Assembly (NCBI RefSeq): GCF_001586165.1
Contig: NZ_CP014608.1
Location: 1,674,001-1,738,000, forward strand
DNA from: Obesumbacterium proteus
GTDB taxonomy: Bacteria > Pseudomonadota > Gammaproteobacteria > Enterobacterales > Enterobacteriaceae
Reading direction: 5' to 3'
Length of the DNA stretch: 64,000 nucleotides
Shown here: one piece after another, positions 8,820 to 17,161 of the stretch
How positions within the stretch are numbered: the first letter of the stretch is position 1
Layout of the letters: each line of letters begins with the position of its first letter
Notes under the pieces: generated by a model
Databases searched by the model: none
What the model was told of the DNA's origin: nothing
Seen by the model: only the letters and a program-made list of their open reading frames with translations
Made by a program: the position numbers and the translations under genes

Positions 8820-8989
8820 AGGTGTGTAGGATATATCGCTTATTGATGCAGATATTGTGTAAGCTGATTTTATTTTTTGTATAAAATTCAAAGAATAAAA
8901 ATTTTATTTTGTACTCCTTCAGCGTGTAAGCCAACTGTGAGCCAATTAGGTTCATTGTTTTAAGCCTAAGAATAGGCGATATTAGCTTC

Positions 8990-9369
8990 ACCGGAAGGGA
9001 AGACGGTTGGAGCAGGACACATCAGGATGATGTTGCTTCAGGATGAAGCGAAGGACACACTCAGGAAGAGTGATAAAGGATGTGCCACAGGATGTTGGCC
9101 AAGGATACTTCAGGATGAAGTCAGGGACACCTCCAGGACGGAGATTGAGAGCCAGTTAGGATAACAGGCGGGTCAGGAAGACTGAGGAACAGCATCAGGA
9201 TGATGCAGGATGAAACGTCAGGATGAAAGTTGGACGATACGACGGATTGTCGGGAAATGGATAGCCATAAGGAAAAGTTTTCACGGATGAGCAGGGAGCA
9301 CAATGAGTAGCTGGATTGCTATAAAACGAACCGGGCGTACTGTGTAAAAACAGTACGCCCTTTTTTTTT
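8990..9369 (+). ncRNA. csrB: CsrB regulatory RNA (CsrA sponge)
   Basis: Sequesters the translational regulator CsrA. The stretch contains more than 20 GGA trinucleotides, many as CAGGATGA or AGGACAC in small hairpin loops (for example CATCAGGATGATG and CTTCAGGATGAAG). The last 100 bases closely match the E. coli CsrB 3' end (GGATGAGCAGGGAGCA, CGAACCGGG, then the terminator). Position between syd and yqcC is the conserved csrB locus. The 5' end is estimated from a possible -10 at 8978-8984 and may be off by several bases. Confidence 0.95.
9333..9369 (+). terminator. csrB terminator
   Basis: Ten-base perfect stem GGGCGTACTG/CAGTACGCCC with an eight-base loop followed by nine T. It ends CsrB and is the strongest terminator in this part of the window. 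Confidence 0.95.
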
Positions 9370-9562
9370 GCTCATAGACAACGCTTTTTATCCCCTATCA
9401 ATGATTTAGCACCTTCTTACTGAATACACCGCGAAGCTAAAGCGATATGTGTCTTACTGCCCATAAAGCGCTTAACCACGTTAGGCTATTGGGACGTGCG
9501 CGCTTCGATGCTATCCTTTGCCCCCATTTTATATCCCGCCTGTAGACATAAGTGAGAAAAGC

Positions 9563-9895
9563 ATGAGTGAATACGCTGAAGTCAGACAGCATTTGCTGAA
9601 AATAGAGCAACAGTTAGACAGCCTTGATTTGTCTCAAGAATGTGCGCCTGATGCTCAGGCTTTTGAGAGCCAAGAGCCTTTTTGCGTGGACACTATGAGC
9701 CCTGAGCAGTGGCTGCAATGGATCCTGTTACCGCGCATGTTTGCGCTGATTGATAACAGTGCGCCATTACCGCGCCGTTTCGCTATTGCCCCTTATTTCG
9801 AAGTGGCGTTCAAAGAGCGCTTGCTGGAAGTTCAGCCGCTGATCGTCCTGCTCCAAGAGCTGGACAATATGCTGAATCAAGAAGACGCCAATTAA
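9563..9895 (+). CDS. yqcC: YqcC family protein
   Basis: A 110-aa soluble protein of unknown function with the family motifs DTMSPEQWLQWILLPRM and PLPRRFAIAPYFEVA. The ATG at 9563 gives the usual length; an upstream ATG at 9518 would add 15 unrelated residues. Its stop overlaps the truC start (TAATG), so the two genes are coupled in a yqcC-truC-yqcA operon as in E. coli. Confidence 0.93.
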   Translation: MSEYAEVRQHLLKIEQQLDSLDLSQECAPDAQAFESQEPFCVDTMSPEQWLQWILLPRMFALIDNSAPLPRRFAIAPYFEVAFKERLLEVQPLIVLLQELDNMLNQEDAN

Positions 9896-10689
9896 TGCTG
9901 AATATTATCTATCAGGATGAACATCTGGTTGCGGTGAATAAGCCGGCGGGCTGGCTGGTTCACCGTAGCTGGCTTGACCGTCATGAAACCGTGTTTGTCA
10001 TGCAAACGCTGCGCGATCAGATTGGTCAGCATGTGTTTCCGGTACATCGCCTCGATCGCCCAACGTCTGGCGTGCTACTGATGGCGCTTTCCAGCGACGT
10101 TGCCCGCATGCTGTCGGAACAGTTTGAGCAGCGTGAGATGAATAAGACCTATCATGCGGTGGTACGCGGCTACCTTGAAGGGGAAGCGGTAATTGATTAT
10201 GCGTTAACGCCAGAGCTGGACAAGATTGCTGATAAGTTTGCCGATCCTGATAAAGCGCCACAGACGGCGGTGAGTCATTACCGTTCGTTAGCAACGGTTG
10301 AAATGCCGGTTGCCGTTGGTAAGTACCAAACCGCACGTTACAGTCTGGTAGAGTTAAAGCCAGAAACCGGTCGTAAGCATCAGCTACGCCGTCATATGTC
10401 ACATTTACGCCATCCGATTATTGGCGATACCAAACACGGCGACCTGCGCCAAAATCGCGCCATGGCGCAGCATTTCTCTTGCTCTGGTTTGATGCTGCAT
10501 GCGAGCGAGTTGTGTCTCGGTCATCCGGTGACCGGAGAGCCGCTCTGTTTGCAGGCTGGGCTTGACGATCGCTGGCAACGCATGATGTCGCACTTTGGCT
10601 GGCAAAGTTATCTCCCTTATCTTGAAAGGGTTGAGTTTCCAGAGAGTTGCGTTCACGATAACCAAAATGACGTCAGCGTAAATTCTTAA
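9895..10689 (+). CDS. truC: tRNA pseudouridine-65 synthase TruC
   Basis: A 264-aa RluA-family pseudouridine synthase that modifies U65 in tRNAs. The catalytic Asp54 lies in the invariant HRLDRPTSGVLL motif, and the C-terminal GRKHQLRRHMSHLRHPIIGD block is the RluA family signature. The start overlaps the yqcC stop. The C-terminal 15 residues differ from E. coli, as is common. Confidence 0.96.
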   Translation: MLNIIYQDEHLVAVNKPAGWLVHRSWLDRHETVFVMQTLRDQIGQHVFPVHRLDRPTSGVLLMALSSDVARMLSEQFEQREMNKTYHAVVRGYLEGEAVIDYALTPELDKIADKFADPDKAPQTAVSHYRSLATVEMPVAVGKYQTARYSLVELKPETGRKHQLRRHMSHLRHPIIGDTKHGDLRQNRAMAQHFSCSGLMLHASELCLGHPVTGEPLCLQAGLDDRWQRMMSHFGWQSYLPYLERVEFPESCVHDNQNDVSVNS

Positions 10690-10705
10690 GAAAAGGGAAA
10701 ACATC

Positions 10706-11155
10706 ATGGCTCAGGTTGGTATTTTCGTTGGAACGGTATACGGCAACGCATTGATGGCGGCGGAAGAGGCTGAAAACATCCTCAAAGCGCAAGGACATGA
10801 AGTCAAACTGTTTGAGGAAGGTACGCTCGAAGAGTGGCAGTTCTACCGTAATCATTATGCATTGATCGTAACATCCACCACCGGACAGGGCGATTTGCCA
10901 GACTCTATCGCTCCGCTGTTTCGTGCGGTGAAAGACGACGTCGGTTATCAGCCTGAACTGCGCTATGGCGTGATTGCATTAGGCGATAGCAGCTATACCC
11001 ATTTTTGTGGTGCAGGTCATCAATTCGATGAACTGCTACAGGAGCAGAAAGCGACGCGCATTGGCGAGCTGCTGGAAGTGGACGCACAGGTTGATGCCGA
11101 ACCCGAAGTGGTCACGGGGCCGTGGGTGGAGAAGTGGGGGCAGTTGATTAAGTAG
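10706..11155 (+). CDS. yqcA: Flavodoxin YqcA
   Basis: A 149-aa short-chain flavodoxin, likely a low-potential electron carrier with bound FMN. The phosphate-binding loop is VGTVYGNA near residue 8, and the TSTTGQGDLPDS loop and GDSSYTHFCGAG segment form the rest of the FMN site. Partner enzymes are unknown. It ends the yqcC-truC-yqcA operon, with a GGGAAA ribosome site before the start. Confidence 0.93.
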   Translation: MAQVGIFVGTVYGNALMAAEEAENILKAQGHEVKLFEEGTLEEWQFYRNHYALIVTSTTGQGDLPDSIAPLFRAVKDDVGYQPELRYGVIALGDSSYTHFCGAGHQFDELLQEQKATRIGELLEVDAQVDAEPEVVTGPWVEKWGQLIK

Positions 11156-11807
11156 GCTGCGTGTGTCGGTTGTTTATGAGGCCTTTGTGTAAGGTTTCGG
11201 TCACCAGTTTTCTGTGCGATATGGTGTAAGGTTTCGACCGCCTATCAATAGCTGCTTTCACATGTAGCCAAGTCGAAGGCGTCCGATGAGGGGCGCCAGC
11301 GCGCGCCCCTTCAATCCTCGCGCTTTTATCCGAGATGCCATCTCCGCGCCGGGTCGGCATGCGCCATCCTTGGCGCCTCCTCCCCTAACGCTAACATCCT
11401 GCTAGCGTTGCTCTTTCTCCCAAAACATAAATAAATAAAATCTTTTGAATTTGATTTTGACCTTTTCTGGCACGTTGTTTTTCAGCCGAATAGAGGAATG
11501 AAGGCTAGGATTCGCCGGCAGGGATGTCGGCGAAAGAACGGAGGAGCCAGGATGGCGATTGCCGTTCGTTCCGTTAAAGCCGGAATGACGAAATGAGGGA
11601 ACCTGCGAAGCAGGCTGAAAAACGGTGCCAAGCCCGGATGCAAGGCGGCGGCGATTGAGCCGCCTTGCTTGACCGCTTTAATCCGTAGCTATATGGGAAA
11701 ATATTGCCAATAAGCGGGCGAAATTTTCACAAAACAAACAGGGTATGAAGTGGACGAAATCTTTCACAGTTCTTACATATAAGATGCAAGACGGCGATTG
11801 ATCCACC
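11156..11807. other. Gene-free, hairpin-rich interval at a synteny junction
   Basis: 652 bases without a convincing gene, between yqcA and yaeH, which are not neighbours in E. coli. Visible structure: a twelve-base direct repeat TGTAAGGTTTCG near 11190 and 11230; GC-rich GGGGCGCC/GCGCGCCCC around 11296; TTCGCCGGCAGGGATGTCGGCGAA at about 11511-11534; CCTGCGAAGCAGG near 11601; and AAGGCGG...CCGCCTT near 11641-11668. A 14-codon reading frame (11552-11596) follows a GGAGGAG purine run. It could be a dispersed repeat, an uncharacterised RNA or the scar of a lost mobile element. Confidence 0.5.
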
Positions 11808-12194
11808 TTATTTCTGCGTCAACTTCTCCAGATCCGCCTCAATCTCGGCAATCTTATTCGCAACCACGCTTTCAAGGTGGCGCAGATCGTCCAAGATCTT
11901 GTGCTTCAGATCGACTTCAACCTGATCGCGTTTGCGGATCTGATCCAGTTCATCAATCACATAACGCAGGTTTGGGTTAATCTCGTGGATCTCTTTGTAA
12001 CCTTGCCCCGCGTTATCTGCCACGATGGTTTTACGCTGGCGCGGATACTTAAACTTCACGCTTTTAGCAAAAAACTCGCCTTTATCTTTACGGAAATAGA
12101 TCTTCAGAATGTCGTTGTTGGCCTCCTGACGAAGGCTGTAGCGGTCAATCTCTTCGGGTTGATTAATCCCCAGACTTTTCAGGTTGTCATACAT
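11808..12194 (-). CDS. yaeH: DUF3461 protein YaeH
   Basis: A 128-aa soluble protein of unknown function, highly conserved in Enterobacterales. It starts MYDNLKSLGI and contains the basic KSVKFKYPRQRKT segment and a C-terminal coiled-coil-like part (DLRHLESVVANKIAEIEADLEKL). Same length as E. coli YaeH. Lies downstream of dapD in the same orientation, as in E. coli, but after the dapD terminator, so it probably has its own promoter. Confidence 0.93.
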   Translation of the reverse strand: MYDNLKSLGINQPEEIDRYSLRQEANNDILKIYFRKDKGEFFAKSVKFKYPRQRKTIVADNAGQGYKEIHEINPNLRYVIDELDQIRKRDQVEVDLKHKILDDLRHLESVVANKIAEIEADLEKLTQK

Positions 12195-12284
12195 AGCGGC
12201 ACCTTTTGATATTTTTCATGAGAAGATGAAATATAGACTAAATGGCAGAACCGATTACATTATCGTCGACGTAAAGTGACGGAT

Positions 12285-12313
12285 AAAAAAATAGCGGGCT
12301 CGTTGCCCGCTAT
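12285..12313 (-). terminator. dapD terminator
   Basis: Minus-strand ATAGCGGG/CCCGCTAT stem followed by seven T, ten bases beyond the dapD stop. Confidence 0.9.
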
Positions 12314-12323
12314 GCTCACTCTC

Positions 12324-13148
12324 TTAGTCGATGCTGCGCAGCAGCTCGTTGATACCGACTTTACCGCGCGTCTTGGCGTCAACTTTCTTAACGATGACCG
12401 CACAGTACAGGCTGTATTTGCCATCTTTCGACGGCAGGTTGCCAGAAACAACCACGGAGCCAGCTGGTACGCGACCGTAATGCACTTCACCGGTTTCACG
12501 GTCGTAAATCTTGGTGCTTTGACCCAGATAAACGCCCATGGAAATGACTGAGCCTTCTTCAACGATAACGCCTTCAACCACTTCTGAACGTGCGCCGATG
12601 AAGCAGTTATCTTCGATGATGGTTGGATTCGCCTGCAACGGCTCTAAAACGCCACCGATGCCAACGCCGCCGGAGAGGTGTACGTTTTTACCAATCTGCG
12701 CACAAGAACCCACGGTAGCCCATGTATCGACCATGGAGCCTTCATCAACGTATGCGCCGATATTGACATAAGAAGGCATCAGCACGGTGTTACGTGCGAT
12801 GAATGCGCCCTGACGAACGCTGGCAGGTGGCACTACGCGGAAGCCTTCACGCTGGAAACGTGCTTCGTCGTAGTCGGCAAATTTCATCGGCACTTTGTCG
12901 TAGAAGCGAGTTTCAGCGCCTTCCATCAGTTTGTTGTCATTGATGCGGAAGGAGAGCAGCACTGCCATTTTCAGCCACTGATGCGTGACCCATTCGCCGT
13001 TAATTTTTTCTGCGACGCGCAGTTCGCCTGAATCTAACAGAGCGATAACCTGATTAACTGCTTCACGCGTGATGCTGTCTACGTTAGCCGGAGTGATGTC
13101 TGCGCGGCGTTCAAAGGCGTTTTCAATAAGTGTTTGCAACTGCTGCAT
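12324..13148 (-). CDS. dapD: Tetrahydrodipicolinate N-succinyltransferase DapD
   Basis: A 274-aa enzyme of the succinylase branch of lysine/diaminopimelate synthesis: succinyl-CoA plus tetrahydrodipicolinate to N-succinyl-2-amino-6-oxopimelate. An N-terminal helical part is followed by a left-handed beta-helix of hexapeptide repeats (about residues 100-240, e.g. IGAYVDEGSMVDTWATVGSC and NVHLSGGVGIGGV). Length equals that of E. coli. It has its own terminator. Confidence 0.97.
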   Translation of the reverse strand: MQQLQTLIENAFERRADITPANVDSITREAVNQVIALLDSGELRVAEKINGEWVTHQWLKMAVLLSFRINDNKLMEGAETRFYDKVPMKFADYDEARFQREGFRVVPPASVRQGAFIARNTVLMPSYVNIGAYVDEGSMVDTWATVGSCAQIGKNVHLSGGVGIGGVLEPLQANPTIIEDNCFIGARSEVVEGVIVEEGSVISMGVYLGQSTKIYDRETGEVHYGRVPAGSVVVSGNLPSKDGKYSLYCAVIVKKVDAKTRGKVGINELLRSID

Positions 13149-13186
13149 GCTGTTCTATTCCCGAAGTTTAATTGACATATCCCCCT

Positions 13187-13239
13187 CATATTTCGAGTTG
13201 CAGGTGCGTTGGCCGCAGCTCGAATTATTCTGGGTATAA
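13187..13239. repeat. Internally deleted ERIC-like remnant
   Basis: Imperfect inverted repeat: CATATTTCGAGTTGCAGGTGC...GCAGCTCGAATTATTCTGGG in the dapD-glnD gap. The ends match the outer arms of ERIC elements, but the central core containing the TTACTTATGTAAG block, present in the 46416 copy, is missing. Confidence 0.6.
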
Positions 13240-13254
13240 ATCTTAACAAATACA

Positions 13255-14994
13255 TTACCCTTTATCGGTTGGATCGAGGGCTTCTGTCAACCGCTGAGCC
13301 AATTCTGTCTGCATTTTAATGCTTAATGCTTTACGTTCGCCGTCTGCCAGAATAAATAAGTCCTCAACCCGCTCGCCGATGGTGGTGATTCGGGCGCTGT
13401 GCAGTGACAGCCCCATCTCAGCGAATACTTCTCCTACCTGTGCTAATAGCCCCGGCTGATCGAGTGCCACCAGTTCCATATAGCTTCGACGTTCATTGTG
13501 CATCGGCAGGAAACTGACTTCTGTCGGCACGGTAAAATGACGCAGTTTGGGAGACGGGCGCCGTGTGCGTGGGTGGCGATAGTGTTGTTGCGTGAGCGCC
13601 TGTTCCAGCGAATGTTTGATGGTAGCATGGCGATCTTGTGCCAATGGGCTGCCATCGGGTTCGAGTACCACGAAGGTATCCATCGCAAAGTTATCGCGAT
13701 TGGTGAAGATCTGTGCGTCATGCACGCTCAAATTGCGTCGATCTAATTCTCCTGCCACGGCGGCAAACAGATAAGGCCGGTCTGGGCTGTAGATGAAAAT
13801 TTCAGTGCCGCCGCGAGTGGCGAGATGGCTCACTAATACCAGCGGTTTGCTGGCGTCATGTTTGAGCAGATGGCGAGCGTGCCATGCCAGCTGGTTAGGA
13901 TTGTGGCGCAGGAAATAGTCGGCGCGGCAGCGGCTCCAAATGTAATGCAGTGCCTCCTCGTTGATATTATCCATGCGCAACAATGCCAAGGCCTGTAAAC
14001 GGTGATGGCGCACGCGCTCGCGCATATCTGGGGTGTTTTGCATCCCACGTCGTAGCTGTTTTTCTGTCGCAAAATAGAGCTCGCGCAACAGGCTCTGTTT
14101 CCAGCTATTCCACAGCGTTTCATTGGTGGCACAGATATCTGCAACGGTTAGGCTGACCAGATAGCGCAAACGGGTTTCGCTCTGTACTTCGGCGCTGAAT
14201 TGCTGAATAACGGCGGGATCTTGGATATCGCGCCGCTGTGCCGTGACTGACATCAACAGATGACAGCGCACTAACCATGAAACGAGCTGAGTTTCGCGTG
14301 AATTAAGCCCGTGTAACTGAGCAAACTCGATGACGTCTTGAGCGCCTAAAATTGAGTGGTCACCGCCGCGCCCTTTGGCAATATCGTGAAACAGAGCGGC
14401 GAGCAGCAGTAACTCAGGTTGAGGAAGGCGAGGGTAGAGCTCCACGCACAGCGGATGCCGCTGGCGGGTATTTTCATCCGCAAAGCTTTCCAGCTTCAGC
14501 AAGACGCGCATGGTGTGCTCATCGACGGTATAGGCGTGAAACAGGTCGAACTGCATTTGGCCGACGATTTTACCCCACTGCGGCATATAGGCCCATAAAA
14601 CGCTATGGCGGTGCATCGGCAGCAGAGCGCGGTTCACCGCTCCAGGATGGCGTAATATCGCCATAAACAGCTTGCGGGCTTCGGGCAGATCGCACAGCGG
14701 CTGAGCCAGATGACGGCGAGCATAGCGTAGGTGGCGCAGCGTGGTGGAGTAAATTCCCTGTATTTCCTGATTTTTGGCCATCACATAAAACATTTGCAGG
14801 ATGGTGACCGGATCGCGCATGAATGTTTCTGCGTCGCGCAAATCAATCAGGTTGCCGCGTAGCTGGAAATTTTCGTCCAGTGGCCGCGGTTTTTCGTTGG
14901 TTCCGAGCGCCAGAATCGCCTCGTCAAACAGCTGTAATAGCATTTGGTTGAGTTCACCCACACGACGAGTCATGCGGTAGAAATCTTTCATCAT
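13255..14994 (-). CDS. glnD: GlnD C-terminal part: HD and tandem ACT domains (split gene)
   Basis: A 579-aa polypeptide equal to E. coli GlnD from MMKDYFR to the C-terminus. The HD phosphohydrolase motif LFHDIAKGRGGDHS, which removes UMP from PII, is followed by two ACT domains for glutamine sensing (one starting near YLFAAVAGELDRRNLSVHDA, the last near LVALDQPGLLAQVGEVF). Its ATG overlaps the stop of the N-terminal ORF (ATGA), with no ribosome site of its own. A single ancestral gene was split by loss of about 46 bases; see findings. The C-terminal piece itself looks intact. Confidence 0.85.
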   Translation of the reverse strand: MMKDFYRMTRRVGELNQMLLQLFDEAILALGTNEKPRPLDENFQLRGNLIDLRDAETFMRDPVTILQMFYVMAKNQEIQGIYSTTLRHLRYARRHLAQPLCDLPEARKLFMAILRHPGAVNRALLPMHRHSVLWAYMPQWGKIVGQMQFDLFHAYTVDEHTMRVLLKLESFADENTRQRHPLCVELYPRLPQPELLLLAALFHDIAKGRGGDHSILGAQDVIEFAQLHGLNSRETQLVSWLVRCHLLMSVTAQRRDIQDPAVIQQFSAEVQSETRLRYLVSLTVADICATNETLWNSWKQSLLRELYFATEKQLRRGMQNTPDMRERVRHHRLQALALLRMDNINEEALHYIWSRCRADYFLRHNPNQLAWHARHLLKHDASKPLVLVSHLATRGGTEIFIYSPDRPYLFAAVAGELDRRNLSVHDAQIFTNRDNFAMDTFVVLEPDGSPLAQDRHATIKHSLEQALTQQHYRHPRTRRPSPKLRHFTVPTEVSFLPMHNERRSYMELVALDQPGLLAQVGEVFAEMGLSLHSARITTIGERVEDLFILADGERKALSIKMQTELAQRLTEALDPTDKG

Positions 14995-15878
14995 GCGTTG
15001 CTAAATTGGCGGTCGAACAGCAGGCGGTTATCGTAGCGGTTCAGGACTAAATGCAGCGCAAAACGGATACGCCACAGAAAACTTTGGCATTCGTTTAACT
15101 CATCGCGCTCGGCTTCGGTCAGAAAGCCGAAACCCACCATCTCATTCATGGATGTCGCGCCAAAATGACGATGGGCCACCCAAAGCAAAGTGTGGATATC
15201 CCGCAGTCCGCCCGGACTGGTTTTTATATCAGGCTCAAGGTTGTAGCTGGTGCCGTGGTAGCGGTGATGACGATCTTTTTGTTCTTGAATTTTTGCATCA
15301 AAGAACTGAGGGGATGGCCAGAATTCATCGCTGAAAATCTGTTTTTGCAGTTGAAGAAATAGCGCGACGTCGCCATAGATTAAGCGAGATTCAATCAGGT
15401 TAGTGGCGACCGTGAGGTCTGAAAGCCCTTCTTGAATGCATTCATCTAATGTACGGACGCTATGCCCGACTTCGAGTTTTAAATCCCACAGCAGGGTGAT
15501 GAGTTCGCTGATACGCTGGGCATCTTGTTCGTTAAGCGGATCCTGACTCAAAATCAACAGGTCGATATCAGACAACGGATGGAGTTCGCCACGCCCATAG
15601 CCACCGACGGCGATTAACGACATGCCCTGACGCTCTTTGAATCCCAAATGAATCCATAGGCGCGTGAGCAACCGGTCGATGTAAAGCGTTCGGGCAGCAA
15701 TCAGTGATTCAGCCGATTCACCAGCCTGAAATGCCGCGGCCATCCATTGTTGGAAGCGTTCAAGCGACAGCTTCAGCGGCGCACACTCAAGATCGGATGC
15801 GGCAAAATTGTCTGGAGAGGGCGGCTGGATCAGCGGCTCCGTGGGGGATTCGGACGTAGCTGAAGGTAAAATGGGCAT
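14991..15878 (-). CDS. glnD: GlnD N-terminal part: PII nucleotidyltransferase domain (split gene)
   Basis: About 295 aa containing the uridylyltransferase domain that adds UMP to PII proteins. The motif GGYGRGELHPLSDIDLLIL is near residues 92-110, with the two metal-binding Asp of DID, followed by the KTSPGGLRDIHT segment. It ends FDRQFSNA and stop, where relatives continue with about 15 more residues before MMKD. A GGGAG ribosome site is six bases before the ATG at 15878; the ATG at 15884 is too close to that site. GlnD couples glutamine level to PII modification and nitrogen control. Confidence 0.85.
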   Translation of the reverse strand: MPILPSATSESPTEPLIQPPSPDNFAASDLECAPLKLSLERFQQWMAAAFQAGESAESLIAARTLYIDRLLTRLWIHLGFKERQGMSLIAVGGYGRGELHPLSDIDLLILSQDPLNEQDAQRISELITLLWDLKLEVGHSVRTLDECIQEGLSDLTVATNLIESRLIYGDVALFLQLQKQIFSDEFWPSPQFFDAKIQEQKDRHHRYHGTSYNLEPDIKTSPGGLRDIHTLLWVAHRHFGATSMNEMVGFGFLTEAERDELNECQSFLWRIRFALHLVLNRYDNRLLFDRQFSNA

Positions 15879-15918
15879 GGGCATCTCCCGTTGTCGCCGA
15901 GTTAAGAACGCAGAACAT

Positions 15919-15942
15919 AAAAAAAGCCGGCATATGCCGGCT
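15919..15942 (-). terminator. map terminator
   Basis: Minus-strand AAGCCGGC/GCCGGCTT stem with a four-base loop followed by a run of T, between map and glnD. Confidence 0.9.
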
Positions 15943-15973
15943 TGAGATGATGACTCGCTCGTTAAGCGATGGG

Positions 15974-16774
15974 TTATACGTTCTCGTGAACGATAACGCG
16001 TGGGAGATCGGTCTCTTCCTCACGCAGTGTCAAAATCTCGCAACCGTTATCAGTCACCACAATAGTATGCTCATACTGTGCGGACAAGCTGCGATCTTTA
16101 GTTTTTACTGTCCAGCCATCTTTCATGGTGCGGATGCGGTAATCACCGGCGTTGACCATAGGTTCGATGGTGAAAGTCATGCCTTTTTGCAGTACTACAC
16201 CGCCGTCGTCGGCGTTGTAATGTAGAACCTGAGGTTCTTCGTGGAACACTTCACCGATGCCGTGACCACAGTATTCGCGCACCACGGAGAAGCCGTGTGA
16301 TTCGACGAATTTCTGAATTTCAGCACCGATAGTGCGCAGGCGGATACCAGGTTTAACCATTTTCAGCGCCAGATAAAGGCTTTCCAGCGTGATGCGACAC
16401 AGACGCTCACCCAGAATAGTAGGCTCACCCACGATAAACATTTTTGAAGTATCGCCGTGCCAGCCATCTTTGATTACGGTCACGTCGATGTTGACGATAT
16501 CGCCGTTCTTCAAGATTTTTTCGTCGCTAGGAATGCCGTGGCAAACCACTTCATTCACGGAGATGCAGACGGATTTTGGATAGCCGTGATAGCCCAAACA
16601 AGCGGAGATCGCATGCTGTTTTTGGGTAATGTAATCGTCGCAGATACGGTCAAGTTCACCGGTGCTGACACCAGGAACAACGTAAGGCTCGATGATTTCT
16701 AGGATTTCCGCGGCCAGTCGTCCAGCCACGCGCATTTTTTCGATTTGTTCAGGTGTTTTTATTGAAATTGCCAT
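15974..16774 (-). CDS. map: Methionine aminopeptidase type I
   Basis: Removes the N-terminal methionine from nascent proteins; essential in E. coli. The 266-aa protein shows all metal ligands of the pita-bread fold: D97, D108, H171, E204 and E235, plus the substrate histidine H79. I placed the start at the ATG at 16774 because the protein then begins MAISIKTPEQIEKM like its relatives; the frame extends 39 codons further into the rpsB promoter region. The usual HGIGRxFHE loop reads HGIGEVFHE here, a mild variation. Confidence 0.96.
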   Translation of the reverse strand: MAISIKTPEQIEKMRVAGRLAAEILEIIEPYVVPGVSTGELDRICDDYITQKQHAISACLGYHGYPKSVCISVNEVVCHGIPSDEKILKNGDIVNIDVTVIKDGWHGDTSKMFIVGEPTILGERLCRITLESLYLALKMVKPGIRLRTIGAEIQKFVESHGFSVVREYCGHGIGEVFHEEPQVLHYNADDGGVVLQKGMTFTIEPMVNAGDYRIRTMKDGWTVKTKDRSLSAQYEHTIVVTDNGCEILTLREEETDLPRVIVHENV

Positions 16775-16895
16775 GAAGTATGTGTCCGCAGGTGTCGTGA
16801 AATCGACAATGAGAATCAATTGCTGAACATGGTAACAGTCCTCGGAACCGCTGCCAAATCCTACGATAGCCGTGGGCTCAAAATGCAACAAAAGG

Positions 16896-16924
16896 TGGAG
16901 TCTGTAGCTCGTTTATGGTATAAA
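16896..16924 (+). promoter_or_regulatory. Candidate rpsB-tsf promoter
   Basis: TGGAGT (16896-16901), a 17-base spacer and TATAAA (16919-16924), followed by a GC-rich discriminator GCGCGCC typical of stringently controlled ribosomal-protein promoters. The -35 is a poor match, so the exact hexamers are uncertain. Confidence 0.5.
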
Positions 16925-16929
16925 GCGCG

Positions 16930-17161
16930 CCGCAGTTCCTATATCTTCTGTTTCTTTTGTTCAATAGAACGGGGCGTTGGTAAGGAAGCTGTAAATCTCA
17001 ATTGTGTTATTTGTATTCTTTGCAAAGAAACGACAACAACACACACATATCGGCACGTGCGCCGGGGTGCCTTGCAGGATGAGTCTTCGGACAATGCCTT
17101 GCCGGGTCGGCTCATGGGATATGTGGAGGCTTAACCCCAAACTTTATATAGAGGTTTAATC
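16930..17161 (+). promoter_or_regulatory. rpsB leader (t44/tff-type S2 autoregulatory leader)
   Basis: The roughly 230-base untranslated leader ends with GATATGTGGAGGCTTAACCC and TAGAGGTTTAATC just before the rpsB ATG, matching the enterobacterial rpsB leader. In E. coli, protein S2 represses its own operon through this leader and a leader fragment is detected as the tff (t44) RNA. Upstream G/C stems (GTGCGCCGGGGTGCC and TGCCGGGTCGGCTCA) fit a folded control region. The 5' boundary depends on the uncertain promoter. Confidence 0.65.

Noticed and set aside
9001..9300. Repeated CAGGATGA/AGGACAC units resembling a short-repeat or CRISPR-like array
   Set aside because: Spacing is irregular, units are 6-9 bases, and the end matches the CsrB 3' region and terminator. 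They are CsrA-binding motifs of CsrB.
11798..12209. Plus-strand frames opposite yaeH
   Set aside because: yaeH on the minus strand is a clear family match; the opposite frames have none.
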